A DNA stretch of 64,000 nucleotides from Chloroflexota bacterium (GTDB lineage: Bacteria; Chloroflexota; Anaerolineae; Aggregatilineales; Phototrophicaceae). Position 1 is the stretch's first letter, and every line of letters starts with the position of its first letter. The stretch is taken from assembly GCA_016223085.1 (NCBI GenBank), contig JACRPS010000014.1, positions 235,546-299,545 of the forward strand. The letters run 5' to 3'. Of this stretch, positions 34,481 to 42,986 are shown piece after piece. The position numbers and the translations under genes are program-made. Under the pieces are notes generated by a model, which was given only the letters and a program-made list of their open reading frames with translations, had not been told where the DNA came from and made no database searches.

Positions 34481-35743
34481 CTAACTGCCCGGCGTCGCTT
34501 CCGGCGTGGCTTCCGCCTCACCCTCGCCCATGACAACCGTCAACGGTTGGAACGCGCCACCGCTGACAATCTGCGCGATGGGGTCATGCACCGGCTCACG
34601 GTTCTCGAAGCTGAACACGCCCAGCGGGCTGTCAAAATCGGTGATCGTGCCGAGCGCGTCACGGATGGCCGTGCGCTGGGTGGCAAGATCGTCATCGGCA
34701 GAGAAGTCCGCGCAGCGAATCGCGGTTGCCATCAGCCACACGCCGGTGTACGCCTGCGCCGCGAACTGGTCAGGCGACTGACCTTCGTACTTTTCCTCGT
34801 ACATCTCGACAAATCTGACGCTGCTCTCGGTCGGGTTCGGGTTGCCGTAATTCCACGCGCCGCCCACGATCAGCCCTTCGGATGCCTCGCCGGTATCCCG
34901 CAGCACCGCCGGCGAGTTAAAGCCGTTGCCGCCGATGATCGGGCCGGTGTAGCCGAGCGACCGCGCCTGCAAAATAATCTGCGTGGCTTCCGCCGCGAGC
35001 GCCGATACCACCAGCGCGTCCGGGTTCTGCCCGATCAGGTTGGTCAGCTGGGCGTTGAAGTCCACGTCGCCCTTCGCAAACGTTTCTTCGCCCAGGATTT
35101 CAACGTCGTTATCCTGTAGCGCCTGCTTGAATACCTCATAGCCGCTGACGGTAAAATCATCATCGTTGCCGTACAGCAGACCAACTTTGGTCAACCCCAG
35201 GATTTCCTTTGCCTGAGCAATCGTGCCGGGGATGACCGCCGCTTCCGGTAGACTGTTGCGGAACACATAGTCGCCCATGTCGGTCAGTCCCAGTGCCGTA
35301 TTGCTGACGCCCAGTACCACCGTGCCGTTTTCCTGGGCAATTGGGTCTGCCGCAAAGGCTTCTGACGACAGCGTGGGGCCAAGCACCGCCAGCACCTGAT
35401 CTTCTTCCACCAGCTTGGTCATGGCGGCGATAGCCTGGTCGCGGTTGCCTGCCGAATCTTCAAAAATCACGTTCAGCGTCGTGCCTTCGCCCAGATAGCC
35501 AGAGTTGTTGATTTCCTCAACGGCCAGTTCAACCGCCTGCCGCTGGGGAACGCCATAAACAGACACCGCTTCGCTGAGGCCAAAGATCGCGCCAATGGTG
35601 ACAGTATCGGGAAGGTTTTGCGGCGTCGGGCATGCTTCCCATAGGCCGACCAGCGGCTGTTCAGCGTCCTGCGCCGCTACAGCACCAACAGAAACGACCA
35701 GGACAATCACGATATACAGGAGGAACAACGGTTTTCGGTACAT
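34481..35743 (-). CDS. livK: Branched-chain amino acid ABC transporter substrate-binding protein LivK
   Basis: 420 residues: signal peptide (MYRKPLFLLYIVIVLVVSVGAVAAQ) and a type I periplasmic-binding fold (IGAIFGLSEAVSVYGVPQRQAVELAVEEIN, LAVLGPTLSSEAFA). Binds the solute outside the membrane and delivers it to LivHM. The frame runs upstream to 35881; ATG 35743 begins the signal peptide and lies 43 nt from a predicted transcription start. Solute identity among amino acids, or amides and urea in related systems, is not resolved. Confidence 0.92.
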   Translation of the reverse strand: MYRKPLFLLYIVIVLVVSVGAVAAQDAEQPLVGLWEACPTPQNLPDTVTIGAIFGLSEAVSVYGVPQRQAVELAVEEINNSGYLGEGTTLNVIFEDSAGNRDQAIAAMTKLVEEDQVLAVLGPTLSSEAFAADPIAQENGTVVLGVSNTALGLTDMGDYVFRNSLPEAAVIPGTIAQAKEILGLTKVGLLYGNDDDFTVSGYEVFKQALQDNDVEILGEETFAKGDVDFNAQLTNLIGQNPDALVVSALAAEATQIILQARSLGYTGPIIGGNGFNSPAVLRDTGEASEGLIVGGAWNYGNPNPTESSVRFVEMYEEKYEGQSPDQFAAQAYTGVWLMATAIRCADFSADDDLATQRTAIRDALGTITDFDSPLGVFSFENREPVHDPIAQIVSGGAFQPLTVVMGEGEAEATPEATPGS

Positions 35744-35792
35744 CTTAACTTCTCTTTCGTTTAATACCGCGAAAAAACACACACCGGTCTCA

Positions 35793-35821
35793 ATTTTAAC
35801 GTGGACACAACCGGGTGGCAA
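35793..35821 (-). promoter_or_regulatory. Predicted livK promoter
   Basis: On the minus strand TTGCCA (35816-35821), 17-nt spacer, TAAAAT (35793-35798). Each box matches consensus in five of six positions. Transcription would begin near 35786. Confidence 0.65.
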
Positions 35822-35843
35822 AAAACACCCCTGTGGTTGAATA

Positions 35844-35879
35844 CAAAAACGCCGGGACATGGCGCTGCCATGCCCTGGC
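35844..35879 (-). terminator. Terminator after the HEAT-repeat gene
   Basis: A 13-bp stem with two mismatches (35851-35863 with 35867-35879) and a 3-nt loop is followed on the minus strand by GTTTTTG. It separates the rseP-HEAT unit from the livK promoter. Confidence 0.85.
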
Positions 35880-35904
35880 AAAAATACGGCCTGATGTAAG
35901 GGAT

Positions 35905-36939
35905 TTAAGCCTCGTCGTCATCCTCATCAGGGTATTCGTCGAACCCATCATCAGGGTCGAAGTCCAGCAGGTCAAAATCCAGTTCACCACCGACCATGCT
36001 GGCTTCCGCAATGGCATCGTCAATCGCTTCAATCAGGTCATCATCACCGGAGTCCTGCGCCCGTTCGGCCAACGCGCTCAGGATGCGCATCGCTTCCCGG
36101 CCACCGATTTCTCCCAGCGACCAGACCGCCACTTCCTGGGTTTCGCGGTCGTTGTCCACTGCCAGCCGCCCCAGCAGCGGCACCGCCTCCGTCAGACCAA
36201 CTTCCCCGGCGGCGCGCGCAGCTTCGTAGCGCAGCTCGGGGTCCGGGCTGCTCATCTCGCGCAGGATACTGGCGCCCCAACGGGCATCATTGGTGCGGCC
36301 CATCGCAAACACGGCGCTCACCCGCATCAGCCGTTCATCGCTCTGGTACGCCTCCTCAATCGCTTCCGTCACGATTTCATGGCTGCTGTTGGCGATGGCT
36401 TCCAGCGCCCGCCGCCGCACCTCCAACTCTTCGTGCTCGTCCGTGAGCAGTCCCACAATCACGTCCTGCGCCCGCGTGGCTTCCCTTTCCGGGATGTCAC
36501 CGTATTCGCCCAACAGCAGGAAACGTCCCAGTTCGCTGATAGCTGCGGCACGAACGGCGTTGGACTCGTCCCACTGCGCCAGCTCGAGCAGCCGCGCCAT
36601 CAATTCGGTTGACTCGTCAATCCACAACGCGCCGATGGCCGCTTCGCGCACACCGGCGTCATCGTCATCCAGCCCCAGGAACCCCAGTCCCCGGTAGTCC
36701 AGATCAAAGTTAAACTCGCTGGCCTCCGCCAGTTCCTGCACCACCCGGCGGCGGTACGCCGGCGCCAGTGTTTTCCAGACCGGTTTCAACCGGCTGACGT
36801 CGTCACTGCTGAGATCAGACAGGCCACGATAGACGGTGGCTGTCAGCACACCATCCTCCTGCGTTTGCAGCGCGGCAATGGTGGTATCCAGACTGGGTTT
36901 TGGCTGGATTATGGTATCGTCGCCATCAATCATCACCAT
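35905..36939 (-). CDS. HEAT-repeat protein
   Basis: 344-residue soluble protein made of alpha-helical repeats of about 31 residues (DAGVREAAIGALWI, NAVRAAAISELGRF, LEVRRRALEAIANS, RLMRVSAVFAMGRT, PELRYEAARAAGEVG, RETQEVAVWSLGEIGG). The C-terminus is strongly acidic (DLLDFDPDDGFDEYPDEDDDEA). HEAT repeats are scaffolds; the acidic tail may bind basic partners. 7 nt after rseP. Confidence 0.85.
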   Translation of the reverse strand: MVMIDGDDTIIQPKPSLDTTIAALQTQEDGVLTATVYRGLSDLSSDDVSRLKPVWKTLAPAYRRRVVQELAEASEFNFDLDYRGLGFLGLDDDDAGVREAAIGALWIDESTELMARLLELAQWDESNAVRAAAISELGRFLLLGEYGDIPEREATRAQDVIVGLLTDEHEELEVRRRALEAIANSSHEIVTEAIEEAYQSDERLMRVSAVFAMGRTNDARWGASILREMSSPDPELRYEAARAAGEVGLTEAVPLLGRLAVDNDRETQEVAVWSLGEIGGREAMRILSALAERAQDSGDDDLIEAIDDAIAEASMVGGELDFDLLDFDPDDGFDEYPDEDDDEA

Positions 36940-36946
36940 CCCTCCC

Positions 36947-38389
36947 TTACCGTAACAAATTGGTAATTGGGTTTAACACGTCGTTCAAAATAAACACCAC
37001 CGATAATGACAGCAGCAGCGCCAGGCCAACCAGATGCACAACCCCTTCCCGTTCCGGCGCGATTGGACGCCCGCGCACGATTTCGATCAGCACAAACAGG
37101 ATACGACCACCATCCAGCGCCGGCAGCGGCAGCAGGTTGAAGAACCCCAAGGCCACGCTAATCATGGCGATGAAGTTTAGAATCACCGCCGGACGGCCTT
37201 CCTCGATGCTCTGCTGGAGTGCTACGCCACCGATCTGGCTGACACCGACGATGCTGACCGGACGCGCTTCTTCCGGCGACAGCGCCCCGCTGATCAACTG
37301 GGATGGGATGGACGCGGTTGTTGAGATCACAAAGCCAATTCGCTCGAAGCCGAAGCGAAGCGCCGTTCCCAGCGGCTGTGGGACGTACGTCTCCTGCACG
37401 AAGCCCTCACGGTAGATCAGCCCGGTTTCCGCGTCGCCAAATGCCGGCCATATGACAATCCCCATCGCGCCCTGCCCTTCCGGCGGGTTCAGACGCGGCG
37501 TCAGCGACACGTCAAACAACTCATCGCCGCGCTGGATGGTTACGGTTACTTCCTTACCGGCATTGGCCTGCGTCAGATCACGAAAATCATCCATGCCGCT
37601 GATTGTTTTGCCATTAAATGCGATCACCACGTCACCGGGCTTGATACCGGCCTGGTCTGCCGGCGCGTCGGGGACAACCCCGGCAATCTGCGCATAACTG
37701 CCCGCCCCGCGCTGCTCTCCGGTCCGGGAAGGGGTAAACGTCAACGTCAGCGGTTCGCGCTCGTCACCGCGCTGGAGTGTGAGCGTGGCTGTCTCCTCAT
37801 CCAGATTATGCAGTTCTGTCAGAAATTCCTGCGTATCCTGAAAGTGCTGGCCGTTCAGTGTCAGGATCACATCCCCTTCCTGAACACCGGCTTCTGCCAG
37901 TGGTGACTGCGGCGCGACGTGAATCACTTCCACGCTGCTGCCAATCGGTTCCGGGATGCCCATCAGCGCGATCAGCGCAAACAGGAAAAAGGCGAGGATA
38001 AAATTCGCCAGTGCGCCAGCGGCCATAAAAAAGATCCGCCGCAGCGGGCTGACTTCGTTCACTGACTTGGTCTGCTGCACGTGGCGGTTCAGCGCCTCGG
38101 TGCGGTCTTTTTCAACAGACTCCTCGTCCAGTGGGCGTACCAAGTCATCGCCCAGAGGGCGCACAAATCCGCCCAGCGGCAGCCAGTTCAGCGTAAATTC
38201 GGTTTCATGCCAGGTGAACAGCTTCGCCATGCGTGGAGGGAAGCCGATGCCAAATTCGAGGACGGTAATCCCGACCAGCTTGGCGGCGATAAAATGCCCC
38301 AGTTCGTGGATCAGAATCAGCGGAATCAGCACCAGGAAGAACGCAACAATGCCGGACAGCGGATCATTGCCGAGCAGGAAGTCTAACAT
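36947..38389 (-). CDS. rseP: Site-2 intramembrane metalloprotease RseP
   Basis: Zinc protease that cleaves transmembrane substrates such as anti-sigma factors. 480 residues: HELGH (28-32), two PDZ domains (SPLAEAGVQEGDVILTLNG and PADQAGIKPGDVVIAFNG), and the second zinc-ligand motif LPALDGGRILF. There is an extra charged insertion before the second membrane segment (RPLDEESVEKDRTEALNRHVQQTK). No neighbouring sigma/anti-sigma gene is visible. Confidence 0.94.
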   Translation of the reverse strand: MLDFLLGNDPLSGIVAFFLVLIPLILIHELGHFIAAKLVGITVLEFGIGFPPRMAKLFTWHETEFTLNWLPLGGFVRPLGDDLVRPLDEESVEKDRTEALNRHVQQTKSVNEVSPLRRIFFMAAGALANFILAFFLFALIALMGIPEPIGSSVEVIHVAPQSPLAEAGVQEGDVILTLNGQHFQDTQEFLTELHNLDEETATLTLQRGDEREPLTLTFTPSRTGEQRGAGSYAQIAGVVPDAPADQAGIKPGDVVIAFNGKTISGMDDFRDLTQANAGKEVTVTIQRGDELFDVSLTPRLNPPEGQGAMGIVIWPAFGDAETGLIYREGFVQETYVPQPLGTALRFGFERIGFVISTTASIPSQLISGALSPEEARPVSIVGVSQIGGVALQQSIEEGRPAVILNFIAMISVALGFFNLLPLPALDGGRILFVLIEIVRGRPIAPEREGVVHLVGLALLLSLSVVFILNDVLNPITNLLR

Positions 38390-38494
38390 TCATGTGTCCT
38401 TACGGCGACAAACCGGTATCGCCTGTAGTTACCTTTCTTTTCGGATTATAAGGGTGTCATTACAGGTGAGGCAAGATGTACTCCTGAACGCTCA

Positions 38495-39478
38495 TCAATT
38501 GTTCACGCGCTGCGCCGGGCCGCCAACACCGGCCACGCGCACCTCCTGAACCCCTGACAGCGCCGCCAACCCCTGTCTTACCTGTTCGGCATCCTGTTTT
38601 ACACAGATACAATGCACATTTGGCCCGGCGTCCAGGGTATAACACACGCTCAAGCCGTCCTGCCGCCACTGGCGTACCTGCTCCATAATGGCGAGCGTTG
38701 CCGGTAGCCAGTAAAACAGCGGCGGGCGGCTGGTCATCATAACCGCGTGCATCAGGTTACTGTCGTGTTCAACTACCTCGGCAAAGGTAGCAAAATTCCG
38801 TTCCAGAATGGCGGCCTTACAGGTCGCCAACCGCCCTGCTGCCCCGGTAACCCGCGCCGCCTGTAGATCGCTGGTGGCGGCGGTCCGGTGGCCTTCCTGC
38901 GACCCCACTTTTTTGTGCTGGCCGCTGACAACGGCAATTACATCCACCAACGCCCAATATTCTGGCTGCGCGATACTCTCCGCAAACGACTCCTCATGCG
39001 TTTGACCCACGTGCCACTCGACATAACCGCCCGGTATGGAGCGCGCTGCCGACCCCGACCCCAGCCGCGCCAGCGTCGAAAGTTCACGCTCGGAGAGCGT
39101 TAACCCGGCGGCACTGGTTGCCGCCAGCGTCAGCGCGGCAAACGAGGCGGCAGACGAGGCGATGCCCGTCCCCATCGGGAAGTTGTTGGCCGACTGTACG
39201 GTGGCAAAGCCTCTTATCCCCAGTCGCTCCCGCAGGGCATCCAGATGGGCGGAGACACGCCGACACGCCGCGCCGGTGTCCGATTGGCCGTTTAAGGTCA
39301 GTTGATCGGTGTCCAGATCATCGCGCCAGGTGACGGTGGTTTCGGTGTACAGCCCATCCAGATTCATGCTCAGGGACGGATTCGCGGGCAGGCGCAGGTG
39401 GTCATCGGCGTTGCCCCAGTATTTGATGAAGGCGATATTGGGATGCGCGCGGGCAGTAGCAGACCGGGAAGGATTCAT
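38495..39478 (-). CDS. Diphosphomevalonate or phosphomevalonate decarboxylase
   Basis: GHMP-fold decarboxylase of isoprenoid synthesis. 327 residues: ARAHPNIAFIKYWGNADDHLRLPANPSLSMNL (family N-terminus), ATP loop NFPMGTGIASSAASFAALTLA, SGSAARSIPGGYVEW, and GPNVHCICV. Chloroflexota are known to have a phosphomevalonate decarboxylase that works with isopentenyl phosphate kinase (Roseiflexus). An IPK gene lies 2 kb away, which favours that substrate, but the sequence alone does not decide. ATG 39478 is chosen over the longer frame to 39604. Divergent from the ubiA gene across 81 nt. Confidence 0.9.
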   Translation of the reverse strand: MNPSRSATARAHPNIAFIKYWGNADDHLRLPANPSLSMNLDGLYTETTVTWRDDLDTDQLTLNGQSDTGAACRRVSAHLDALRERLGIRGFATVQSANNFPMGTGIASSAASFAALTLAATSAAGLTLSERELSTLARLGSGSAARSIPGGYVEWHVGQTHEESFAESIAQPEYWALVDVIAVVSGQHKKVGSQEGHRTAATSDLQAARVTGAAGRLATCKAAILERNFATFAEVVEHDSNLMHAVMMTSRPPLFYWLPATLAIMEQVRQWRQDGLSVCYTLDAGPNVHCICVKQDAEQVRQGLAALSGVQEVRVAGVGGPAQRVNN

Positions 39479-39520
39479 CGTGCAGCCTCTTTTGCTGTAG
39501 GTTGGTGCGGAGCATTCGAG

Positions 39521-39526
39521 TATAAT
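39521..39526 (+). promoter_or_regulatory. -10 box of the ubiA operon
   Basis: TATAAT 34 nt before the TTG start of the prenyltransferase. I find no good -35 at 16-18 nt, so this is a partial promoter call. Confidence 0.35.
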
Positions 39527-39559
39527 CAGACCGTTTTGCCCCACGAAAAGGAGCCTGGA

Positions 39560-40474
39560 TTGCAAGCGTTGATCGGTTTGCTTCGGACGATGCGCCCGAA
39601 GCAATGGACCAAGAATTTTTTCATTTACGCCGGGCTGGTCTTCGACGGCCAGTTGTTTATCCCGGAATCGTTCGCACGGGTGACGATCAGCTTTGTGCTA
39701 CTGTGCCTGGCCGCCAGCGCCGTGTATGTCGTCAACGACCTGGCGGACATCGAACGCGACCGCCAGCACCCGAAGAAAAAGTATCGCCCCCTGCCCTCCG
39801 GTCAGCTTCCGGTCGGTCTGGCGCTGGCCGCCGCCATCGCCCTGCCGCTGATTGCCGTCGGCGGTGCGCTGCTCTACAGTCCGCGTTATGCTGGCATCCT
39901 GATTATCTACATCGCGCTGCACATCCTGTATTCGCTGCGTCTGAAACACATCGTCCTGATTGACATCCTGACCATCACCGCCGGTTACGTTCTGCGGGTG
40001 GCCGGCGGCGCGGTGGTGATTGATGTTGCCCGTTTTTCCCCCTGGCTGTACACCTGCATGGCGCTGCTGGCGCTGTTCCTCGCCATCGGCAAGCGCCGTC
40101 AGGAACTGCTGACGCTGGGCGACAACGCCGGCAATGCCCGCCCCATCTTCCGCCAGTATAATCTGCCGCTGCTGGACGACATGCTGCGCATGGTGACAAC
40201 CAGCATCCTGATCGCCTATATTTTATACCTGATCGAAGCGCCTTCAATCCTGCTGGCCGGCAACAATGCCTCGCTGCTGACGGTACCATTTGTCATGTAT
40301 GGCATCTTTCGTTACCTGTACCTGATTCACGTGCGTGGCGAAGGCAGCGCACCGGATGAAGTGCTGCTGCGGGACCGCCCGCTGCAACTGGCAGTAGTGT
40401 TGTGGGGCCTCAGCTTTATCATCATCCTGTACGGCCCGGCGCTTCTGACACGATTGGCGGAGGCGCGCCTTTGA
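39560..40474 (+). CDS. UbiA-family prenyltransferase (decaprenyl-phosphate phosphoribosyltransferase-like)
   Basis: 304-residue membrane enzyme with about eight membrane segments. It starts RTMRPKQWTKNFFIYAGLVFDGQLF and has the first Asp-rich motif in VNDLADIERDRQHPKKKYRPLPSG. Both are typical of the branch that transfers phosphoribose to polyprenyl phosphate for arabinose or ribose donors; other UbiA substrates are possible. TTG 39560 with AAGGAG 6 nt upstream is chosen. The upstream frame from 39302 overlaps the divergent gene and lacks homology. Confidence 0.82.
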   Translation: MQALIGLLRTMRPKQWTKNFFIYAGLVFDGQLFIPESFARVTISFVLLCLAASAVYVVNDLADIERDRQHPKKKYRPLPSGQLPVGLALAAAIALPLIAVGGALLYSPRYAGILIIYIALHILYSLRLKHIVLIDILTITAGYVLRVAGGAVVIDVARFSPWLYTCMALLALFLAIGKRRQELLTLGDNAGNARPIFRQYNLPLLDDMLRMVTTSILIAYILYLIEAPSILLAGNNASLLTVPFVMYGIFRYLYLIHVRGEGSAPDEVLLRDRPLQLAVVLWGLSFIIILYGPALLTRLAEARL

Positions 40475-40545
40475 GTCTGGTGGTCAGCGCCCCAGCCAAG
40501 GTTGCCGGTTTCCGGGCTGCGGGTGACGGCGACGGTGAAAGCTAA
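40471..40545 (+). pseudogene. Out-of-frame N-terminal piece of mevalonate kinase
   Basis: From TTG 40471, which overlaps the ubiA stop (TTGA), the frame reads LSLVVSAPAKV. That is the family opening of mevalonate kinase (normally SAPGKVILFGEHAVVYG). It then turns into unrelated sequence and stops at 40543-40545. The rest of the kinase follows in the +1 frame from 40502. The missing part is roughly 16 codons. Confidence 0.75.
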
Positions 40546-41359
40546 TCCGCCGGGCGAACGCGGCCTGCGTCTGATCGCCGGTGCGCTAAACCGGGTGCTG
40601 CCACTGGACATCGAAGCCGAGACGGTCAGCGACGCGCTGGAACTGACCGCCCGCCTCGTGCTGGCACGGCTGCGTCAATCCCCGCCGGACGTAACTATCG
40701 CCATTCAATCGCAGATTCCTATCGCCAGCGGCCTGGGCAGCGGCGCAGCGGTTTCGGCGGCACTGGCGCGGGCGGTTTGTGCCGCGCTTGGTCAGCCGCT
40801 GGAGGCCGCCGCGCTCAACGAGATCGTATACGAAGTTGAAAAAATTCATCACGGCACACCCAGTGGTATTGACAACACCGTGATCGTCTACGAGCAGCCG
40901 GTGTATTTTGTGCGCCAGCGCCCGATTGAAACGTTTGTGATTGCCCGGCCATTTACGCTGTTGATCGGCGATACCGGGCTGGGCGCGTCTACTAAAGTCA
41001 CTGTGAGTGATGTGCGACGGTTGTTTGAAACCGAAATCGAGCGGATTCAGCCAGTACTGGAAAACATCGGGCGGCTGGTGGCGCAGGCGCGGCAGGCAAT
41101 TGAAACTGGCGATCTCGAACAGCTAGGCCGCCTGATGACACGCAATCACGGCTATCTGCGCGCGCTGACCGTATCGTCACCGGAACTCGACCGGCTGGTA
41201 CAGGCCGCGCTGGACATGGGCGCGCTGGGCGCGAAGCTCTCCGGCGGTGGGCGCGGCGGGAACATGATCGCGCTGGTAACCCCGGACACGCAGGCGCGGG
41301 TACAGGACGCGCTGCTGGCAGCCGGCGCCACGCGGGTGTTTGAAACGGTGGTCGGTTAG
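40502..41359 (+). CDS. mvk: Mevalonate kinase, N-terminally truncated and frameshifted
   Basis: GHMP kinase making mevalonate-5-phosphate. This 285-residue frame has LPVSGLRVTATVKAN, the ATP loop PIASGLGSGAAVSAALARAV, KIHHGTPSGIDNTVIVYEQPVYF and C-terminal LGAKLSGGGRGGNMIAL. All match mevalonate kinase from beyond its first loop. The SAPxKVxLFGEHxVVYG segment, with substrate-contacting Lys, Glu and His, is absent. Its beginning (LSLVVSAPAKV) is found in a different frame at 40471. Either a frame-shifting deletion of about 50 nt or an assembly error broke the gene. The next gene, IPK, is intact. Confidence 0.8.
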   Translation: MPVSGLRVTATVKANPPGERGLRLIAGALNRVLPLDIEAETVSDALELTARLVLARLRQSPPDVTIAIQSQIPIASGLGSGAAVSAALARAVCAALGQPLEAAALNEIVYEVEKIHHGTPSGIDNTVIVYEQPVYFVRQRPIETFVIARPFTLLIGDTGLGASTKVTVSDVRRLFETEIERIQPVLENIGRLVAQARQAIETGDLEQLGRLMTRNHGYLRALTVSSPELDRLVQAALDMGALGAKLSGGGRGGNMIALVTPDTQARVQDALLAAGATRVFETVVG

Positions 41360-41368
41360 GGGGAAGTT

Positions 41369-42154
41369 ATGCTCACGTTCATCAAACTGGGCGGCTCACT
41401 GATTACGGACAAGCAGGTTGAAGCGTCCTTCCGGGAAGCGGTTGCCACGCAGGTTGCAACGGAGATTGCCGAAGCCCTGGCGGAGGCGCCCGGCCTGCAA
41501 ATTCTGATCGGACACGGCAGCGGCTCGTTCGGGCATTTCGCCGCGAAACGCTACCGTACCATCGAAGGCGTTCATACACCGGAGGGCTGGCGCGGTTTTG
41601 CCGAGGTAGCGACGGTGGCGGCAGAACTGAACTATCTCGTCGCTCGAACGGTACGCGCCGCAGGTGTACCGGTGTGGCGGATTCAGCCTTCAGCATCTGC
41701 CATCTGCCACGATGGCGATATAACCAGCATGTCGCTGGAGCCAATTCAGACCGCGCTGACGCACGGGCTGGTGCCGCTGGTTTACGGAGACGTGGCGCTG
41801 GATACCGTGCGCGGAGGAACGATCATCTCCACCGAAAGCATCTTCTTTTACCTCGCGCGGCGTTTACCCGTCCGGCAAATCCTGCTGCTGGGTGAAGTTG
41901 AAGGTGTGTATGATGGCGGGGGGCAGGTCATCCCGGCAATCACACCGGCCACGCTGGAGACGGCAGAAAGTGCGCTCGGTGGCTCTGCCGGTACAGATGT
42001 CACCGGCGGGATGGAAACCAAAGTTCGCGATATGCTGGCGCTGGCGCAGCGTATTAGCGGCCTGCACATCCGCATTATGAGTGGGCGACAACCCGGCCTG
42101 CTGCGGGATACCCTGCTGGGCAAGGCTGAACCCGGTACACACATCAGGAGTTGA
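41369..42154 (+). CDS. ipk: Isopentenyl phosphate kinase
   Basis: Amino-acid-kinase-fold enzyme that phosphorylates isopentenyl phosphate to isopentenyl diphosphate. 261 residues: FIKLGGSLITDK at the N-terminus, the IPK-type loop LIGHGSGSFGHFAAKRY (His after the GSGSFG loop marks IPK within the family), VPLVYGDVALDTVRGGTIISTE, and VEGVYDGG. It implies a mevalonate route through isopentenyl phosphate. 9 nt after the mevalonate kinase stop. Confidence 0.9.
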   Translation: MLTFIKLGGSLITDKQVEASFREAVATQVATEIAEALAEAPGLQILIGHGSGSFGHFAAKRYRTIEGVHTPEGWRGFAEVATVAAELNYLVARTVRAAGVPVWRIQPSASAICHDGDITSMSLEPIQTALTHGLVPLVYGDVALDTVRGGTIISTESIFFYLARRLPVRQILLLGEVEGVYDGGGQVIPAITPATLETAESALGGSAGTDVTGGMETKVRDMLALAQRISGLHIRIMSGRQPGLLRDTLLGKAEPGTHIRS

Positions 42155-42206
42155 GCTTGACAACAGGAAAGCAGTACGTCGAAGGGGCCTGCCCAATGTG
42201 CGATAA

Positions 42207-42986
42207 TCACCGTCGCCACGACTGTTCCCACACCCGCGCCAGATGATGGACGGCGCTGACCGTGATGGTGATTGCCAGTCCGGGAACGAGGCTGATCCAG
42301 GGTGCGGCGCGCAGCGCGGCCCGCCCTTCTGCCAGCATTACACCCCAATCCGGGATACCCGGTTCGCCACCCAATCCTAAAAAACTGAGCGCGGCGCTGT
42401 TCAGCAGGTTATAGCTGAAGGTGATGCCGGTATAAGCCAGCAGCGCTGGCTGGATGTTCGGTAGTATATGGAATAGCAGCACCCGGCGGCGGGATGCTCC
42501 CAGCGCATAGGCGGCTTCAATAAACTGAGTGGAACGGATAGCAACAACTGCTGCATAGACCACCCGCGCATAGGCGCCAGCCTGCGCCAGCCCGGTCGCT
42601 ACTGCCAGCGGCGCCGCCCCCACGCCCAGCAGCGTCAGCATGACCAGCGCCAGCAGCAGACTCGGAAATGCCAGCAGCGCGTTGGTCACAGCCACCAGCA
42701 AGCTGGTACGCCAGCCGCCGGACAGTCCGGTTGCCAGTCCCAGCGGCAGGCCAACAATGGCGGTAATAATCGTTGCGGTAGCCGTGATAAGCAGCGTTCG
42801 CTGGCCGCCGTACAGCGCGCGGCTGAGGACATCCCGCCCCAGGCTGTCCGTCCCCAGCAGATGATCGTGGCCTGGCGGCTGGAGCGCGTTGATCGGGTCG
42901 GTTTGCAGCGGGTCAGCCGGAGCCAGCCAGGGTGCCAACAGCGTAATGATTGTTATGAGACCCAGAACTGCGAGCGAGCGTTTCAT
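42207..42986 (-). CDS. Dipeptide/nickel-type ABC transporter permease (DppC-like)
   Basis: 259 residues. Starts MKRSLAVLGLITIITLLAPWLAP and has the DppC marker HLLGTDSLGRDVLSRALYGGQRTLL, plus the permease coupling motif EAAYALGASRRRVLLFHILPNI. About six membrane segments. Forms the channel with the DppB-like protein. The ATG overlaps the previous stop by 4 nt. No ATP-binding subunit is encoded alongside, so it must use one from elsewhere. Confidence 0.88.
   Translation of the reverse strand: MKRSLAVLGLITIITLLAPWLAPADPLQTDPINALQPPGHDHLLGTDSLGRDVLSRALYGGQRTLLITATATIITAIVGLPLGLATGLSGGWRTSLLVAVTNALLAFPSLLLALVMLTLLGVGAAPLAVATGLAQAGAYARVVYAAVVAIRSTQFIEAAYALGASRRRVLLFHILPNIQPALLAYTGITFSYNLLNSAALSFLGLGGEPGIPDWGVMLAEGRAALRAAPWISLVPGLAITITVSAVHHLARVWEQSWRR

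Noticed and set aside
33848..35119. 423-codon plus-strand open frame antisense to livH and livK
   Set aside because: Spans two well-supported minus-strand genes and has His/Arg/Gln-rich composition typical of antisense frames in high-GC DNA.
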